Assembly (NCBI GenBank): GCA_000163995.1
Contig: CM000855.1
Span: forward strand, 618,002-682,001
Length of the DNA: 64,000 bases
From: Campylobacter jejuni subsp. jejuni 414
Lineage (GTDB): Bacteria > Campylobacterota > Campylobacteria > Campylobacterales > Campylobacteraceae
Direction of reading: 5' to 3'
The position numbers were made by a program, and so were the translations under genes. Positions 10,294 to 19,645 of the stretch are shown piece after piece. How positions within the stretch are numbered: position 1 is the first letter of the stretch; each line of letters starts with the position of its first letter. The notes under the pieces were generated by a model that was not told the DNA's origin, did not search any database, and was given only the letters and a program-made list of their open reading frames with translations.

Positions 10294-12623
10294 AATATTT
10301 GCTCACTTTCACATTCTATATTTATTTTTTTAGCTTTTAAATATTTTTCAAAATTTTCCTCCCCAACTCCTATAACAGCAGGCATTCCAAGTTCTGAAGC
10401 ACGAATAGCCATATGTGAATTAGCACCCCCATAACATGTAATAAGTCCTGCTATATTTTTTGTAAATAAATAATCATATCCAGGATCTGCTGCATAAATT
10501 AAAACAATCTTTCCCTCTAAATCTTTATCATTTTCTTTGGCTGTAAATGCAGTGATGCTCTTTTGTGTAATAAAATTTGGAATGATACTATGATTATAAA
10601 AAGAAAAAATTTCATCGGCATTGCAAAGTAGAGAAGGAAGTTTTATAGCTTGTGTAAGTTCGTATTCTTTTTTGTTGCGATTAATTTCTTCTAAAAACTG
10701 CTCTTTTGGATTTATAGAATAAAGGCTAGAATAAAGATTTAAAATACTTTTTATATCAAGATGAGCTAAATCTTCTTTTTTAATACTATAATACTTGCCT
10801 AATTCTTCTATATAAACCATAGCTTTAGAAAGCAATCTAGTGAATTTAAATTTAACGAGCTCTCTACCTTCAATAGCCTGTTTTAAAAAATCAAAAAATT
10901 CACAAGCATTAATTTCTAATCCATGTTCTTTGAGCAAAGCATTTAAAGCCTTTGTCTTTTCTTCTGAAAAAACAAAGGCTTTATCTTGTAAATAAACTTT
11001 ACTATCTTTTTGATCTACATCAAAATAAAGTTCAAAATCTTCATCATATCTTGGAGATAAAATATTATAAGTTCCTGCTCTTAAATGTCCAAAATCTTTC
11101 AAAAATTGATCTTTGGTGTGAAAATTAAGATGGTTTGTTTGTTTGCTTAAATTTTTATTAACTGTATTGAGTGAATTTAAAAAATCATCTTTTTCCTCTT
11201 TAGTTATAAAATTAATCTCGACCAAAGAATTTAAAAGTTGCATCGCTACAAATGCGGCTCTAGCTACTCCCGCAAAAGGTAAAGTTCCATAACGCTTACA
11301 CTCTTCAATAAGCCAATAAATTTTATCAATTAAAGAAAAATTTGAATCAACAATACCATCATATCTTTCTTTCAATTTACAAGCTTTTTGTATGTCTTTT
11401 AAATAAAGCCCTGATTGAGGATTGATGATTTTATTTGTAAGTTCTAATAATGAAAATTCTAATCTTTTGATTTCATTTTCATTAAAACCATGATTTAAAA
11501 GTTCTTGTAATTTTTTAGAACTATTAAAATCATAGCAAGAATAAACAATATTAAATTCAATCTTATCATGCAATTCATGATTTTTATTAAGTTTATCCAA
11601 ATAAAAATTGACAAGTTTTTGTGCGATATTTTCATCTAATTTTTTTGGTATAAAAGAATTAAAAGATAATCTTACATCCACATAAGGAATGCCTAAAAAA
11701 GAATGGATCAAAGGATGAGATCTTAAGTCTCTATAACCATAATTATCTCTTTGATAAGCCCAAATATTATCTGTAATAATTTCTTTATATAGGCTAAAAG
11801 CTAAACGCTTAGGTCTTAAACCTATGATTTCAGCTGGATTCCAATCAGGCATTACTCCAAAAATAGCCTTATCTCCTAAAACTCTAGATCTAGCTTCTTT
11901 TAAAGACTCAAAGCGTTTATAAAATCTATATAAGGCCTCTTTTGGCAAGGAATGGAATAAATTATTTTTTTCATGCATAACTAAAGGACGCACCTGCAAA
12001 CAAAAAAGTTCTTCTTTGTTATCTTCAATAGCAAATGCAAATTCAACATCTAAAAAATAACAATCATATAAAGATTCTAATTCCTTTATAAGTTCTATAA
12101 TTTTCTGAAGTCTAATATCTTTAAATTCTAAATAAGCTCTATAATGATAGTAAGTTTTTGCACTCTTACTACTTCCATCTGTAATAGAGCTATTTGAACC
12201 ATTTTCATCGTATTGAAGACAAAAATAAGGGGAAAAATTATCTTTATCAACGCTAAAACCAACACCGCAAAGTGTAATGTTTTCAAGCATAGGTTGTATT
12301 AAAATTTCATCGCTTTTTGATGGCATGGAATTAGCAACTTTATATAAAGCTTTTAATAACTCATCTTTGGAACTTGAATCAATATTTGTCAAGGAAAGAA
12401 AAGCACCTGCATTAGAGTTTTTCATACTATCTTCGCTAAAAGAAGAACTTCTTATAATAAGCTTATTAGCTTTTAAAGTTTGAATATTATGTAAAATTCT
12501 ATCTTCATTCGATGTTAATTCTTCAAGCGAAGTTAAAACCAAAGGTAAAACTTTTGCTTTTTTTAATTCCGTTTGTAAATTTTTTAAATTTTGTGCTTTG
12601 GTTTTAAAATTTAACTTCGCCAT
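10284..12623 (-). CDS. L-glutamine kinase (Cj1418-like, PEP-synthase fold)
   Basis: A 779-residue protein built like PEP synthase or PPDK. An N-terminal ATP-binding domain ([11 protein letters not shown], about residues 56-66) is followed by a long middle region and a C-terminal swivelling phosphohistidine domain, [20 protein letters not shown] (His near residue 739). The homologue Cj1418 phosphorylates the amide of L-glutamine with ATP, the committed step that makes the P-N bond of MeOPN. It is the largest gene of the island, 13 bases after a methyltransferase gene and overlapping the hydrolase gene. The reading frame is intact. Confidence 0.87.
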   Translation of the reverse strand: MAKLNFKTKAQNLKNLQTELKKAKVLPLVLTSLEELTSNEDRILHNIQTLKANKLIIRSSSFSEDSMKNSNAGAFLSLTNIDSSSKDELLKALYKVANSMPSKSDEILIQPMLENITLCGVGFSVDKDNFSPYFCLQYDENGSNSSITDGSSKSAKTYYHYRAYLEFKDIRLQKIIELIKELESLYDCYFLDVEFAFAIEDNKEELFCLQVRPLVMHEKNNLFHSLPKEALYRFYKRFESLKEARSRVLGDKAIFGVMPDWNPAEIIGLRPKRLAFSLYKEIITDNIWAYQRDNYGYRDLRSHPLIHSFLGIPYVDVRLSFNSFIPKKLDENIAQKLVNFYLDKLNKNHELHDKIEFNIVYSCYDFNSSKKLQELLNHGFNENEIKRLEFSLLELTNKIINPQSGLYLKDIQKACKLKERYDGIVDSNFSLIDKIYWLIEECKRYGTLPFAGVARAAFVAMQLLNSLVEINFITKEEKDDFLNSLNTVNKNLSKQTNHLNFHTKDQFLKDFGHLRAGTYNILSPRYDEDFELYFDVDQKDSKVYLQDKAFVFSEEKTKALNALLKEHGLEINACEFFDFLKQAIEGRELVKFKFTRLLSKAMVYIEELGKYYSIKKEDLAHLDIKSILNLYSSLYSINPKEQFLEEINRNKKEYELTQAIKLPSLLCNADEIFSFYNHSIIPNFITQKSITAFTAKENDKDLEGKIVLIYAADPGYDYLFTKNIAGLITCYGGANSHMAIRASELGMPAVIGVGEENFEKYLKAKKINIECESEQIFCL

Positions 12624-12636
12624 TTTTTCCCTTGAT

Positions 12637-13398
12637 TTATATTTTTTTAGCGCTCCAACAACGAGTGGTATATTTTATGCTAAATTCTTTAGGAAGTCTT
12701 TGTGAAATTTTATCACTAATTTTATTAAATAATTCATTTCCTTTATCAGTCTCTAAATCCCAATAAGGATTTTTAACGCTCTTCCATGCATTAATATAAT
12801 TTTCAATGCTTTGATGGAAATAAAAATCTTCTTCAATATAGACAATATTATCAAAAAGATCCTTACGACTCTCTATAATTGGTCTTTGATCTTCTCTTCT
12901 TGTTCCTCTTGTGTAATTTGGTACAAATTCTACAATAATATCTTCAGCTATTTTTTGCACAGGATCATTTAAATCTCTATGATTCCACATACAAGAAAAA
13001 TACCCTTCTTGTTTTAATAAACGATGTGCTTCCTCTAAGGCTTCATTTCTATCCATTACATTAAAACTGCTACCAAAAGTAACCCAATCAAATTCACTAT
13101 TTTGCAGTGTTGAATTTAAGCCTGTTGCTCTAACCCAATCAATCTTTTCACCTTTAGTTCTTTCTATGCCAATCTCACGCATAGCATCATTTGGTTCTAC
13201 AGATACCACTTTACATCCTCTTTCTAAAAGCATAATGCTTAAATTTCCAGTTCCTGCGCCAATATCAGCTACTTTAATATCTTTTTTTCCAACTAAACTG
13301 ATCAACATATCTATAGTTTTTGGAGCATAATTTGGTCTATAGCTATAAAATTTAGCATGTTTGGTATAATCCCACGCTTGTTCTACTAGTTTTTGCAT
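12637..13398 (-). CDS. SAM-dependent methyltransferase (Cj1419-like)
   Basis: A class I methyltransferase of 253 residues from ATG 13398, chosen because AAGGAAAT lies just upstream; in-frame starts up to 13425 are possible. Motif I is [12 protein letters not shown] and the acidic end of beta-2 is [13 protein letters not shown]. Within the MeOPN gene set one of the two methyltransferases should methylate the phosphoramidate oxygen; which of the two does so is not shown here. It is a divergent paralogue of the next gene (both share E-P-N-D-x-M-R-E), suggesting duplication. Confidence 0.85.
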   Translation of the reverse strand: MQKLVEQAWDYTKHAKFYSYRPNYAPKTIDMLISLVGKKDIKVADIGAGTGNLSIMLLERGCKVVSVEPNDAMREIGIERTKGEKIDWVRATGLNSTLQNSEFDWVTFGSSFNVMDRNEALEEAHRLLKQEGYFSCMWNHRDLNDPVQKIAEDIIVEFVPNYTRGTRREDQRPIIESRKDLFDNIVYIEEDFYFHQSIENYINAWKSVKNPYWDLETDKGNELFNKISDKISQRLPKEFSIKYTTRCWSAKKI

Positions 13399-13449
13399 TT
13401 TATTTCCTTTTTTCATCTTTGACAAGCTTAATGAAAAAAGGAAAATATT

Positions 13450-14223
13450 TTATGCTTTTCTAGCTGTCCAAGCCCTTATTTTATAAGGAATTTCTATACT
13501 TTGCATATGAGAAATTTTAGCCTCTATCATCTCTAAAATTTCCTTCCATCTTTTTTCACCTGCTTGTGCTTGTATATCATTTACAGAATGCCAAGCTCCA
13601 AGATAACGCTCTTTATCCCAAAATTCTTTATAGTCGCACTCCATAAAAAAGCAGTCCGTGAAATCTCCTGTTGAAACAAGAATTTCTTCCCATTTTTTAA
13701 CATTTTGAGTGCCACTGCTTACACGAGTAAGCTCTGGAACAATATGTTTAATCTCCTTTTCGATTTCATCAAAAATCGAACCCTCTACAATGTGGCGAGG
13801 ATTCCAAATCGCAGTGAAATACCCCCCCCCTGTCAATATACGATTAAATTCAGGAAGTGATTTTTTAGGATCTGTCCAGTGAAAAGAACTTGCCATGACA
13901 ACCCAATCAGCTTGATTATCTTTCATGTGAGTTTTTTCGCCACTTCCTTGATGCCAAGAAATATTTGATAAATTTTGTGTAAATTTTCGCCCTTCTTCAC
14001 GCATATTATCATTTGGCTCTACAGCACTAATTTGACATCCAAACATTTCTCCTAACATCTTAGTAAGTTTTCCAGTACCAGCTCCTACTTCAACAATGTT
14101 GAAATCTTTTAAATTTTTATTTTTATCATTGATACAAGTTATAAGTTTTTCAAGTAAAAATGGACTATAAGCAGGTCTGTTATGATAATGCTTTGCAACC
14201 TTTGTAAAATCACCTTGCTTCAT
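13450..14223 (-). CDS. SAM-dependent methyltransferase with poly-G tract (Cj1420-like), ON
   Basis: A 257-residue class I methyltransferase. Motif I is VEVGAGTGKLT, then SAVEPNDNMREEG and FHWTDPKKSLPEF, typical of the Methyltransf_11 group. A coding-strand G9 run (C9 at 13822-13830 on the plus strand) encodes the glycines in LTGGGYF in frame, so the gene is ON as sequenced. Gain or loss of one G would truncate it at about residue 135. From memory, the capsule-locus homologue Cj1420c also carries a G tract. A GGAAATAAC ribosome site precedes ATG 14223. Confidence 0.87.
   Translation of the reverse strand: MKQGDFTKVAKHYHNRPAYSPFLLEKLITCINDKNKNLKDFNIVEVGAGTGKLTKMLGEMFGCQISAVEPNDNMREEGRKFTQNLSNISWHQGSGEKTHMKDNQADWVVMASSFHWTDPKKSLPEFNRILTGGGYFTAIWNPRHIVEGSIFDEIEKEIKHIVPELTRVSSGTQNVKKWEEILVSTGDFTDCFFMECDYKEFWDKERYLGAWHSVNDIQAQAGEKRWKEILEMIEAKISHMQSIEIPYKIRAWTARKA
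13822..13830. repeat. Poly-C9 (coding G9) contingency tract
   Basis: Nine C on the plus strand within the Cj1420-like methyltransferase gene. In Campylobacter, G/C homopolymers of about eight or more slip at high frequency and switch surface-structure genes. With nine, the gene is in frame. Confidence 0.85.
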
Positions 14224-14272
14224 GTTATTTCCTTTCCTAAATTAAAATAATTATACATTTTTTTTGTTTAAT

Positions 14273-15694
14273 TTACCAAATTTTTTCTTGAATATCACCA
14301 CCTAACTCCTTGCACATTTTTTCAAATTCCTGATAATATTTCCAAGAAGCAACTATATCGGGGCGATGTTGTTTTAAATGATTTAAATCATTTTCAAAAA
14401 TATTAAAAAAAGTATGAACAAGCGATTTTATTTTTTGCAAAATAATCTATCACATCTTTTTCTTTCATCATTTTTGATTCTGTTTCGTCTATGGTTATTT
14501 TAATTTCATGCAAAAAATCATGCAAATAATGTTTAATTGTTGAAAATAAAAGATTATTTTGTTTTAATTGTTTGAAATCATTTTTATCAATGTATATGCC
14601 CATGTCATTACATAAGTCATTTTTTATAATTTCTTGTATTATGTCTATTTTTTGATGGTTAATGTGTTTTCTATCTAGAATTATAGGAATGCTAGAGATT
14701 TTATCAATATTGAAATTTTTATTATTTTCAGGGGTGTTTAGATAAAAAGTGTTATTAATATCTTTAGAATTTGCATAGAGTGTAATAGGAAAAAGATAAC
14801 GAATATAGCCTCTAAATTCTTTAATTTTAAATAAGTCTAATTTATCTTTAGGGGGGGGGTAAAATTAAAATTTATAGCGAGTAAATTCATAGTATTTAAG
14901 GCTTTTGATTGGGAGATTTCTTCCATATCAAGATAATGTACGTTATCTTTATTGAAATGTTTTAACAAATAAGAGATGATAAAAGCCCCTTGTTGCAGTT
15001 CACTTATATCAATTTTAATTTTGCGATTTTGATGAGTAAGGTAGTGAATATAATAACGCCAATCATAAGTTAGATTAAATTCAGGTGGATAGTTTCTTAA
15101 AACTTTACTCCAATCTCTCCCCCAGCTATGTTTTAAAATTCCTATTGGATCACGAACTCCACAAATGATTTTAGAGTTAAAATCTAATAAAGATAGATAT
15201 TTATCAAAATAAGGTAAATTAATTTCTGATATATTAATAGCATATTGAGAGATTGTATTATCATTTAGATACATGTAATTAATACAGTATCTTTCCTTGG
15301 CATTAGATGGTAAAGACCAAGAAGGAAAACAAGTTACATTACAACATTGATTAAGATATCTTAAAAATGCTGCTGCTCCAACACCATGTGGAGAAATATA
15401 AATAAATTTATAATGTTTAGGTAAGGGTAAATTTAAATCCCAAGCTAATTCTGCGCAATGTCGACTAGCATCTGTTTCTATGAAATTAGGATTGATTAAA
15501 GGAGGATAAGGATGTTTTGTTGATAAGTACTTATCTTTAAATTCACTGGAGTTGAGCCAAGTACAAATTGTTTCAATATTTTCCAAAACAAAAGTAAAAA
15601 ATTTTTCATTATTTGAATTTTGCAAAGCTTGTAAAAGAATTTGAGCCAAGGTTGGAGTTAAATTGTTTTTTATGTAAAGTAGAAGATTTTGCAT
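14273..15694 (-). CDS. Phase-variable transferase, probable MeOPN transferase (frameshifted)
   Basis: The frame from ATG 15694 runs 285 residues to a stop at 14837, just after a coding-strand C9 tract (G9 at 14851-14859). It has conserved-looking stretches ISPHGVGAAAFLRYLN and KIICGVRDPIG, a pattern like sulfotransferase or phosphoryl-transfer folds. With C10 it would continue to a stop at 14403 (430 residues). A third segment, from about 14405 to 14273, is open in the original frame (HRPDIVASWKYYQEFEK) and joins if the T7 run at 14405-14411 is T6, giving 473 residues. Position and the tract suggest a relative of CipA and the MeOPN transferases Cj1421/Cj1422. As sequenced it is OFF. Function is inferred from context. 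Confidence 0.7.
14851..14859. repeat. Poly-G9 contingency tract in the transferase gene
   Basis: Nine G on the plus strand (C9 in the coding strand). C9 gives a stop four codons later, C8 gives an immediate TAA, and C10 reads on for about 145 codons. So only one of three phases expresses the long protein. Confidence 0.9.
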
Positions 15695-15709
15695 ATAGAC
15701 TTTCTTTCT

Positions 15710-16237
15710 TTAATTTTTCGGAATTTTAAGAGCCGTTAAGATATAAGAAATTTTATTGTCAAGTTCTATCATATGAGTATTATCAATTATCAAATTAGAT
15801 TTTGGCTCATCAAAAGCAATGTCTATTCCTACAACATTTGATATTTCACCTTTTAAAGTTTTACTGTACAAGTTTTTTTTGTCACGCCTTTTCAATTCTT
15901 CAAAATCACATTTTATATAAATTTCAAAATAATTTTTTAAAGTTTTTTTATTATATTCATAAATTTCATTCCACATGGAAATAGTGCTTACAATAACTAG
16001 CATATTTTGAGAGCTAAGAAAATGTGCAAATTTAGAACGCTTTATCGACATTTCGATACGGCTTTGTTTATCATATCCATAATATCCTAAAAGATCTCTA
16101 AGTTCATCACCATCAAGATAAATAATATTATTGTATTTTTCTTTTAACTTTTTACATAATGCTTCTGCAATATAACTTTTACCACTGCCTGCTAGTCCTG
16201 TAATCCAAATAACTCCACCATTTTTTAGAAATTCCAT
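15710..16237 (-). CDS. Cytidine diphosphoramidate kinase (Cj1415-like, APS-kinase fold)
   Basis: A 175-residue P-loop kinase of the adenylylsulfate kinase (CysC) fold: GLAGSGKSYIAEAL (about residues 14-27) and LDGDELRDLLG. In the MeOPN pathway the homologue Cj1415 phosphorylates the 3'-OH of cytidine diphosphoramidate, making the transferase donor. No sulfate-activation partner (CysD, CysN or CysH) is nearby, which argues against an APS role. It is the promoter-proximal gene of the island, 15 bases ahead of the transferase gene, whereas in the reference capsule locus it lies at the distal end. Confidence 0.83.
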   Translation of the reverse strand: MEFLKNGGVIWITGLAGSGKSYIAEALCKKLKEKYNNIIYLDGDELRDLLGYYGYDKQSRIEMSIKRSKFAHFLSSQNMLVIVSTISMWNEIYEYNKKTLKNYFEIYIKCDFEELKRRDKKNLYSKTLKGEISNVVGIDIAFDEPKSNLIIDNTHMIELDNKISYILTALKIPKN

Positions 16238-16357
16238 AAATGATCTTCTTTATTTTAAAGTAAACATTAAATTTTATCTATAATTACCAAAAATAAACTT
16301 TAATTAAAGCAATAAAAAGTTAAAATTTGGTATTAAAATTTTTTAAAGAGTGAAGTT

Positions 16358-17437
16358 ATGGAGTATAAAAGATTTAAAACAAGGCAAATCAAAGTAGGAA
16401 ATGTTTTAATAGGTGGTGATGCGCCCATTTCAGTTCAATCTATGCTTTTTACTAAGACAAGAGATGTAGAAGGTTCTTTAGAACAAATTAACCGTCTTTA
16501 TTTTGCAGGAGCAAATATAGTGCGTTTGGCGTGTTTGGATATGGCTGATGCAAGGGCTTTAAAAGAGATTAAAGCTAAAAGTTCTTTACCTTTAATTGTA
16601 GATATTCATTTTAATCATAATTTGGCTGTGTATTGTGCTGAATTTATCGATGGAGTGCGTATAAATCCTGGAAATATAGGCTCTAAGGAAAATGTCAAAG
16701 AAGTAGTAAAAGCGTGCAAAGAACGCAGTATTCCTATACGCATCGGTGTAAATCATGGTTCTATAGAAAAACAATTTAGCAATAAATTTGGCTATGGTGT
16801 TGATGCTATGCTAGAAAGTGCAATGTATAATATCAAACTTTTAGAGGATTTAGATTTTTTTGATATTAAAATTTCCATGAAAACTTCAGATACTCAAAAA
16901 ACCATAAAAGCTTATGAGAGATTAAGACCGCTTTGTGATTATCCTTTTCATTTGGGAGTAACCGAAGCTGGGACTAGATTTCATAGCACTATAAAAAGCT
17001 CTATAGCTTTGGGAAATTTACTTCTTAAAGGTATAGGCGATACTATGCGTGTTTCTATGACGGGCGAACTTGAAGAAGAAATTCGTGTAGCAAGGGCTAT
17101 TTTACAAGACAGTGGAGTACAAAAAAGCGGAGTAAATATTATCTCATGCCCAACTTGTGGACGTATACAAAGTGATTTGATTAAGGCGATTAAGATTGTC
17201 GAGGAAAAAACAAAATACATTAAAGAGCCTTTAAATATCAGTGTTATGGGTTGTGTGGTAAATGCTTTAGGTGAGGCTAAGGGTGCGGATGTGGCTATAG
17301 CTTTTGGTAAAAATCAAGGGCTGGTTATAAGACACGGTGAGGTTGTGGCTAAACTTAAGGAAAGCGAGCTTGTAGATAGATTTTTAGCTGAGGTTGAAGA
17401 TGAGCTTAAAAGTAGGAGAAAAAAGAATGAATTTTGA
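16358..17437 (+). CDS. ispG: 4-hydroxy-3-methylbut-2-enyl-diphosphate synthase IspG (GcpE)
   Basis: IspG is the iron-sulfur enzyme of the MEP isoprenoid pathway that converts MEcPP to HMBPP. The 359-residue protein begins with [14 protein letters not shown] [13 protein letters not shown], has VQSMLFTKT and the [4Fe-4S] cysteines in SCPTCGRIQ plus the third cysteine in [12 protein letters not shown]. Length is standard for the bacterial form. It is divergent from the MeOPN island across a 120-base gap and overlaps the start of the following acyltransferase gene by 11 bases. Confidence 0.96.
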   Translation: MEYKRFKTRQIKVGNVLIGGDAPISVQSMLFTKTRDVEGSLEQINRLYFAGANIVRLACLDMADARALKEIKAKSSLPLIVDIHFNHNLAVYCAEFIDGVRINPGNIGSKENVKEVVKACKERSIPIRIGVNHGSIEKQFSNKFGYGVDAMLESAMYNIKLLEDLDFFDIKISMKTSDTQKTIKAYERLRPLCDYPFHLGVTEAGTRFHSTIKSSIALGNLLLKGIGDTMRVSMTGELEEEIRVARAILQDSGVQKSGVNIISCPTCGRIQSDLIKAIKIVEEKTKYIKEPLNISVMGCVVNALGEAKGADVAIAFGKNQGLVIRHGEVVAKLKESELVDRFLAEVEDELKSRRKKNEF

Positions 17438-18620
17438 GGAATATTTAAAAAATTTTCAAGTTTTCAGGGATGAAAAAGAAAATCTTATTTATTTTTCTAA
17501 AAATTTAAAAAGCCTTGATGAACTTAAAGTAAATAGTTTTATCACATTTAAAGGAGAAAAAAATATCGCCTTTTTTGACGAGGGAGCCCTATTAAAAGAT
17601 GTGAATTTGGTCTTAGGACAAAATTGCTTGTTTTTTTTGGGAAAATCTGTGCTTCAAAGAGCTTATGTTGAGGCTTTTTTAAATTCTACTTGTTACATAG
17701 GCAATAAAAATTATTTCAATCCAGCAGGAGGAAAAAGCATAATCATTTCAGAGAGAACGCATTTTATAATGGGCGATGATTGCTTAATGTCCTTGAATAT
17801 TTGGTTTCGTACGGCTGATCCGCATTTAATTTACGATGCTCTCACTCTTACTAGAATAAATCCTAGTAAGAGCATTTTTATAGGAGATCATTGCTGGATA
17901 GCTCAAGATTGCGGTTTTGTAAAAGGGGCTATTTTATCAAGTGGGACTATAATTGGTGCAAAAAGTTTAGTTACCTCAAAGACCTATTTTTCAAATACTA
18001 TAAACGCTGGAAATCCTTGCAAAGAGCTTAAAAAGGGTGTTTTTTTTACAAATGGTTGCGTGCATACTTGGGACGACGCAACGAGTGAGAAATTTGAGTT
18101 TTTTCCTAATAAAAATTTTGTGTTTTCTTATAATGAAAAGGAATTTTTAAAACCTGAGTTAATTGATAAGAGTTTAAGCAAACTTCAAACTAGCGATGCG
18201 AAACTAGCTTTTGTTTTAACAAAATTACATTTAAATAAAAGTAAAAATCGTTTTGCATGTTTTGCAAATAGGCAAAATTTAGCTTATGATGATTTTCAAA
18301 GTGATTTTACAAACGCCTTTTTTAGGATAAAAACTTCCCTAGAATACAAGCTTGGTTTTGCGATGATACAAGGGTTTAAATCTTTTTTTGGTCTTATAAA
18401 ACTGCCCTTTGTTTTGCTTTTAATTGTAAAAAAGCATAAGAAAGAAAAAGAAATTTACAATACCCTTATAAAATTTTGCCCAGAACTTAAACTTTTGCCT
18501 TTAGAAAAATGTAAAAATTTTCATCAAGCCTTAAGATTAAAAGAGCATTTAAGCTATCAATTAGGATTTGTTTTCTTAAAAGCTTTTAGATCAAGACAGG
18601 GGGGGGGGATTGCCTTTTGA
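17427..18620 (+). CDS. Phase-variable left-handed beta-helix acyltransferase
   Basis: A 397-residue protein starting at ATG 17427, preceded by AGGAG. Residues about 60-220 carry a WbbJ/maltose-O-acetyltransferase-type hexapeptide domain: the active-site-like [10 protein letters not shown], then [29 protein letters not shown] and [11 protein letters not shown]. The C-terminal 170 residues are unrecognised. It probably O-acetylates a surface glycan. A G10 tract (18599-18608) lies at the very 3' end: as sequenced the protein ends QGGGIAF, while G9 would give [17 protein letters not shown] and end at 18666 (412 residues). The overlap with ispG suggests co-transcription. I do not recall this gene at this site in the reference. 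Confidence 0.8.
   Translation: MNFEEYLKNFQVFRDEKENLIYFSKNLKSLDELKVNSFITFKGEKNIAFFDEGALLKDVNLVLGQNCLFFLGKSVLQRAYVEAFLNSTCYIGNKNYFNPAGGKSIIISERTHFIMGDDCLMSLNIWFRTADPHLIYDALTLTRINPSKSIFIGDHCWIAQDCGFVKGAILSSGTIIGAKSLVTSKTYFSNTINAGNPCKELKKGVFFTNGCVHTWDDATSEKFEFFPNKNFVFSYNEKEFLKPELIDKSLSKLQTSDAKLAFVLTKLHLNKSKNRFACFANRQNLAYDDFQSDFTNAFFRIKTSLEYKLGFAMIQGFKSFFGLIKLPFVLLLIVKKHKKEKEIYNTLIKFCPELKLLPLEKCKNFHQALRLKEHLSYQLGFVFLKAFRSRQGGGIAF
18599..18608. repeat. Poly-G10 contingency tract
   Basis: Ten G at the 3' end of the acyltransferase gene. Slippage changes only the last residues and extends the protein by about 15, so it tunes the C-terminus rather than switching the catalytic domain off. Confidence 0.88.
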
Positions 18621-18704
18621 GCTTTATAGAGTGATAAAGGAATTTAAACAAAAGAAAAAAGCGTAAAATCAATTTTTTGTGTTTTAGGCTAAATTTTTAA
18701 AAAG

Positions 18705-18818
18705 ATGAGAATGACTAGAATTTTGCTTTTAGAAGATGATATAAATATCGGTGATCTGGTAGAATATCTAAGCGATGAGGGTTTTGGTGTAGATTTTGAA
18801 AATGAGGTAAAAATATAG
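18705..18818 (+). pseudogene. Truncated response-regulator receiver domain
   Basis: A 37-codon ORF reads TRILLLEDDINIGDLVEYLSDEGFGVDFENE and then stops. This is the beginning of an OmpR-class receiver domain (beta-1, the acidic pair EDD, helix 1, beta-2). The phospho-acceptor aspartate, the rest of the receiver and any DNA-binding domain are absent. It sits between the acyltransferase gene and the flgH terminator. It is a relic of a two-component system. Confidence 0.65.
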
Positions 18819-18833
18819 AAAAAATGAAAGCCT

Positions 18834-18857
18834 AAAGCAAGGTTAACCTTGCTTTTT
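18834..18857. terminator. Bidirectional terminator after flgH
   Basis: The perfect palindrome AAAGCAAGGTTAACCTTGCTTT is followed by T residues on the plus strand. It overlaps the flgH stop codon and would end flgH transcripts on the minus strand and incoming transcripts from ispG. Confidence 0.7.
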
Positions 18858-19554
18858 AGAATGGCCATATCGCTTCTATAACCTTACTGCCCCAAGGTTT
18901 TCTAGTGCTTCTATCCACTTCACCTTCTGTTTTGTATAGAATTTTGGCATCAGCTATGTATTTGCTATCTATGGTATTGTCTTGACCGATGTCATAAGGA
19001 CGAATAACGCCGCTTAATTGTATGATTTGCTTTTCTCCATTGATTAAAAGCTCTCTTGAGCCTTCGATAAAATAATTACCATTGGATAAAATTTTAATCA
19101 CACGTGTTGAAATTGTGGTATTAAAACTTTCATTTCTGCTTTGAGAACCTGTTCCTGTATAGTTGTTTGTGCTGTTGGTTTGAAAACCTATATTAGAATA
19201 AGCATTAACTTTATTAAGAGCATTGGCTACCAATCCCGAACTTCCTGTTAGAGTTCCTCCACCTAAATTTGAAGTATTAGTTCTACTTGTTGCTTTGTTA
19301 GCTTGTGTGCTTTGAGTAGTGCTTTCTTGTATTACAACTGTAACTAAATCATTTACATTCATAGCTTTTTTGTCTGAAAATAAAGGATTATCTCCTTTGC
19401 CAAAAAGCGATCCTGGCGCACTTTCTACATTATTGCTTTGTTTTGGGGCAAGTTCTTCCACATAAGCAGGTGGTTTCATTGAAATTTGTGGATCAACCGT
19501 TGCGGAGCAACCAAAAAAAGCAAATGGTAACACATAAAATAAAACTTTTTTCAT
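18856..19554 (-). CDS. flgH: Flagellar basal-body L-ring protein FlgH
   Basis: FlgH is the outer-membrane lipoprotein that forms the L-ring of the flagellar motor. The 232-residue protein has a lipoprotein signal with lipobox FFGC, the FlgH-typical LFSDKKAMNVNDLVTVVI (about residues 58-75), a serine/threonine/asparagine-rich middle, GNYFIEGSRELLINGEKQ, and the C-terminal GWGSK-like PWGSKVIEAIWPF. A sigma-54 promoter lies 52 bases upstream on the minus strand. Confidence 0.97.
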   Translation of the reverse strand: MKKVLFYVLPFAFFGCSATVDPQISMKPPAYVEELAPKQSNNVESAPGSLFGKGDNPLFSDKKAMNVNDLVTVVIQESTTQSTQANKATSRTNTSNLGGGTLTGSSGLVANALNKVNAYSNIGFQTNSTNNYTGTGSQSRNESFNTTISTRVIKILSNGNYFIEGSRELLINGEKQIIQLSGVIRPYDIGQDNTIDSKYIADAKILYKTEGEVDRSTRKPWGSKVIEAIWPF

Positions 19555-19605
19555 TTTCGTCCTTTAAAATATGAATTTTTATTTTTCTTTGTTAAAATTA
19601 AAAAA

Positions 19606-19619
19606 GCAAAGAGTGTTCC
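19606..19619 (-). promoter_or_regulatory. Sigma-54 promoter for flgH
   Basis: Read on the minus strand: TGGAACACTCTTTGCTTTT, with GG at 19619-19618 and GC at 19607-19606, exactly the -24/-12 spacing. It lies within the extended reading frame upstream of pta, so the true pta start must be downstream. The flgF-like gene has a nearly identical site. Confidence 0.9.
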
Positions 19620-19645
19620 ACATTTATAAAATCAAGGAGAAAATG

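Noticed and set aside
10284..12623. A true phosphoenolpyruvate synthase
   Set aside because: It shares the ATP-binding and phosphohistidine domains, but I could not see a PEP/pyruvate-binding TIM barrel after the swivelling domain, and the context is the MeOPN set.
15710..16237. Sulfate activation by a CysC-type APS kinase
   Set aside because: The fold fits, but no CysD, CysN or CysH genes are near and the whole set matches the phosphoramidate pathway, where this fold acts on cytidine diphosphoramidate.
18834..18857. Palindrome as a regulator operator for flgH
   Set aside because: It is at the 3' end of flgH next to the stop codon, with a T-run, so a terminator is the simpler explanation.
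19571..19645. N-terminal extension of Pta starting at 19571
   Set aside because: It would run through the flgH sigma-54 promoter; the AAGGAG site at 19634-19639 fits the ATG at 19646.
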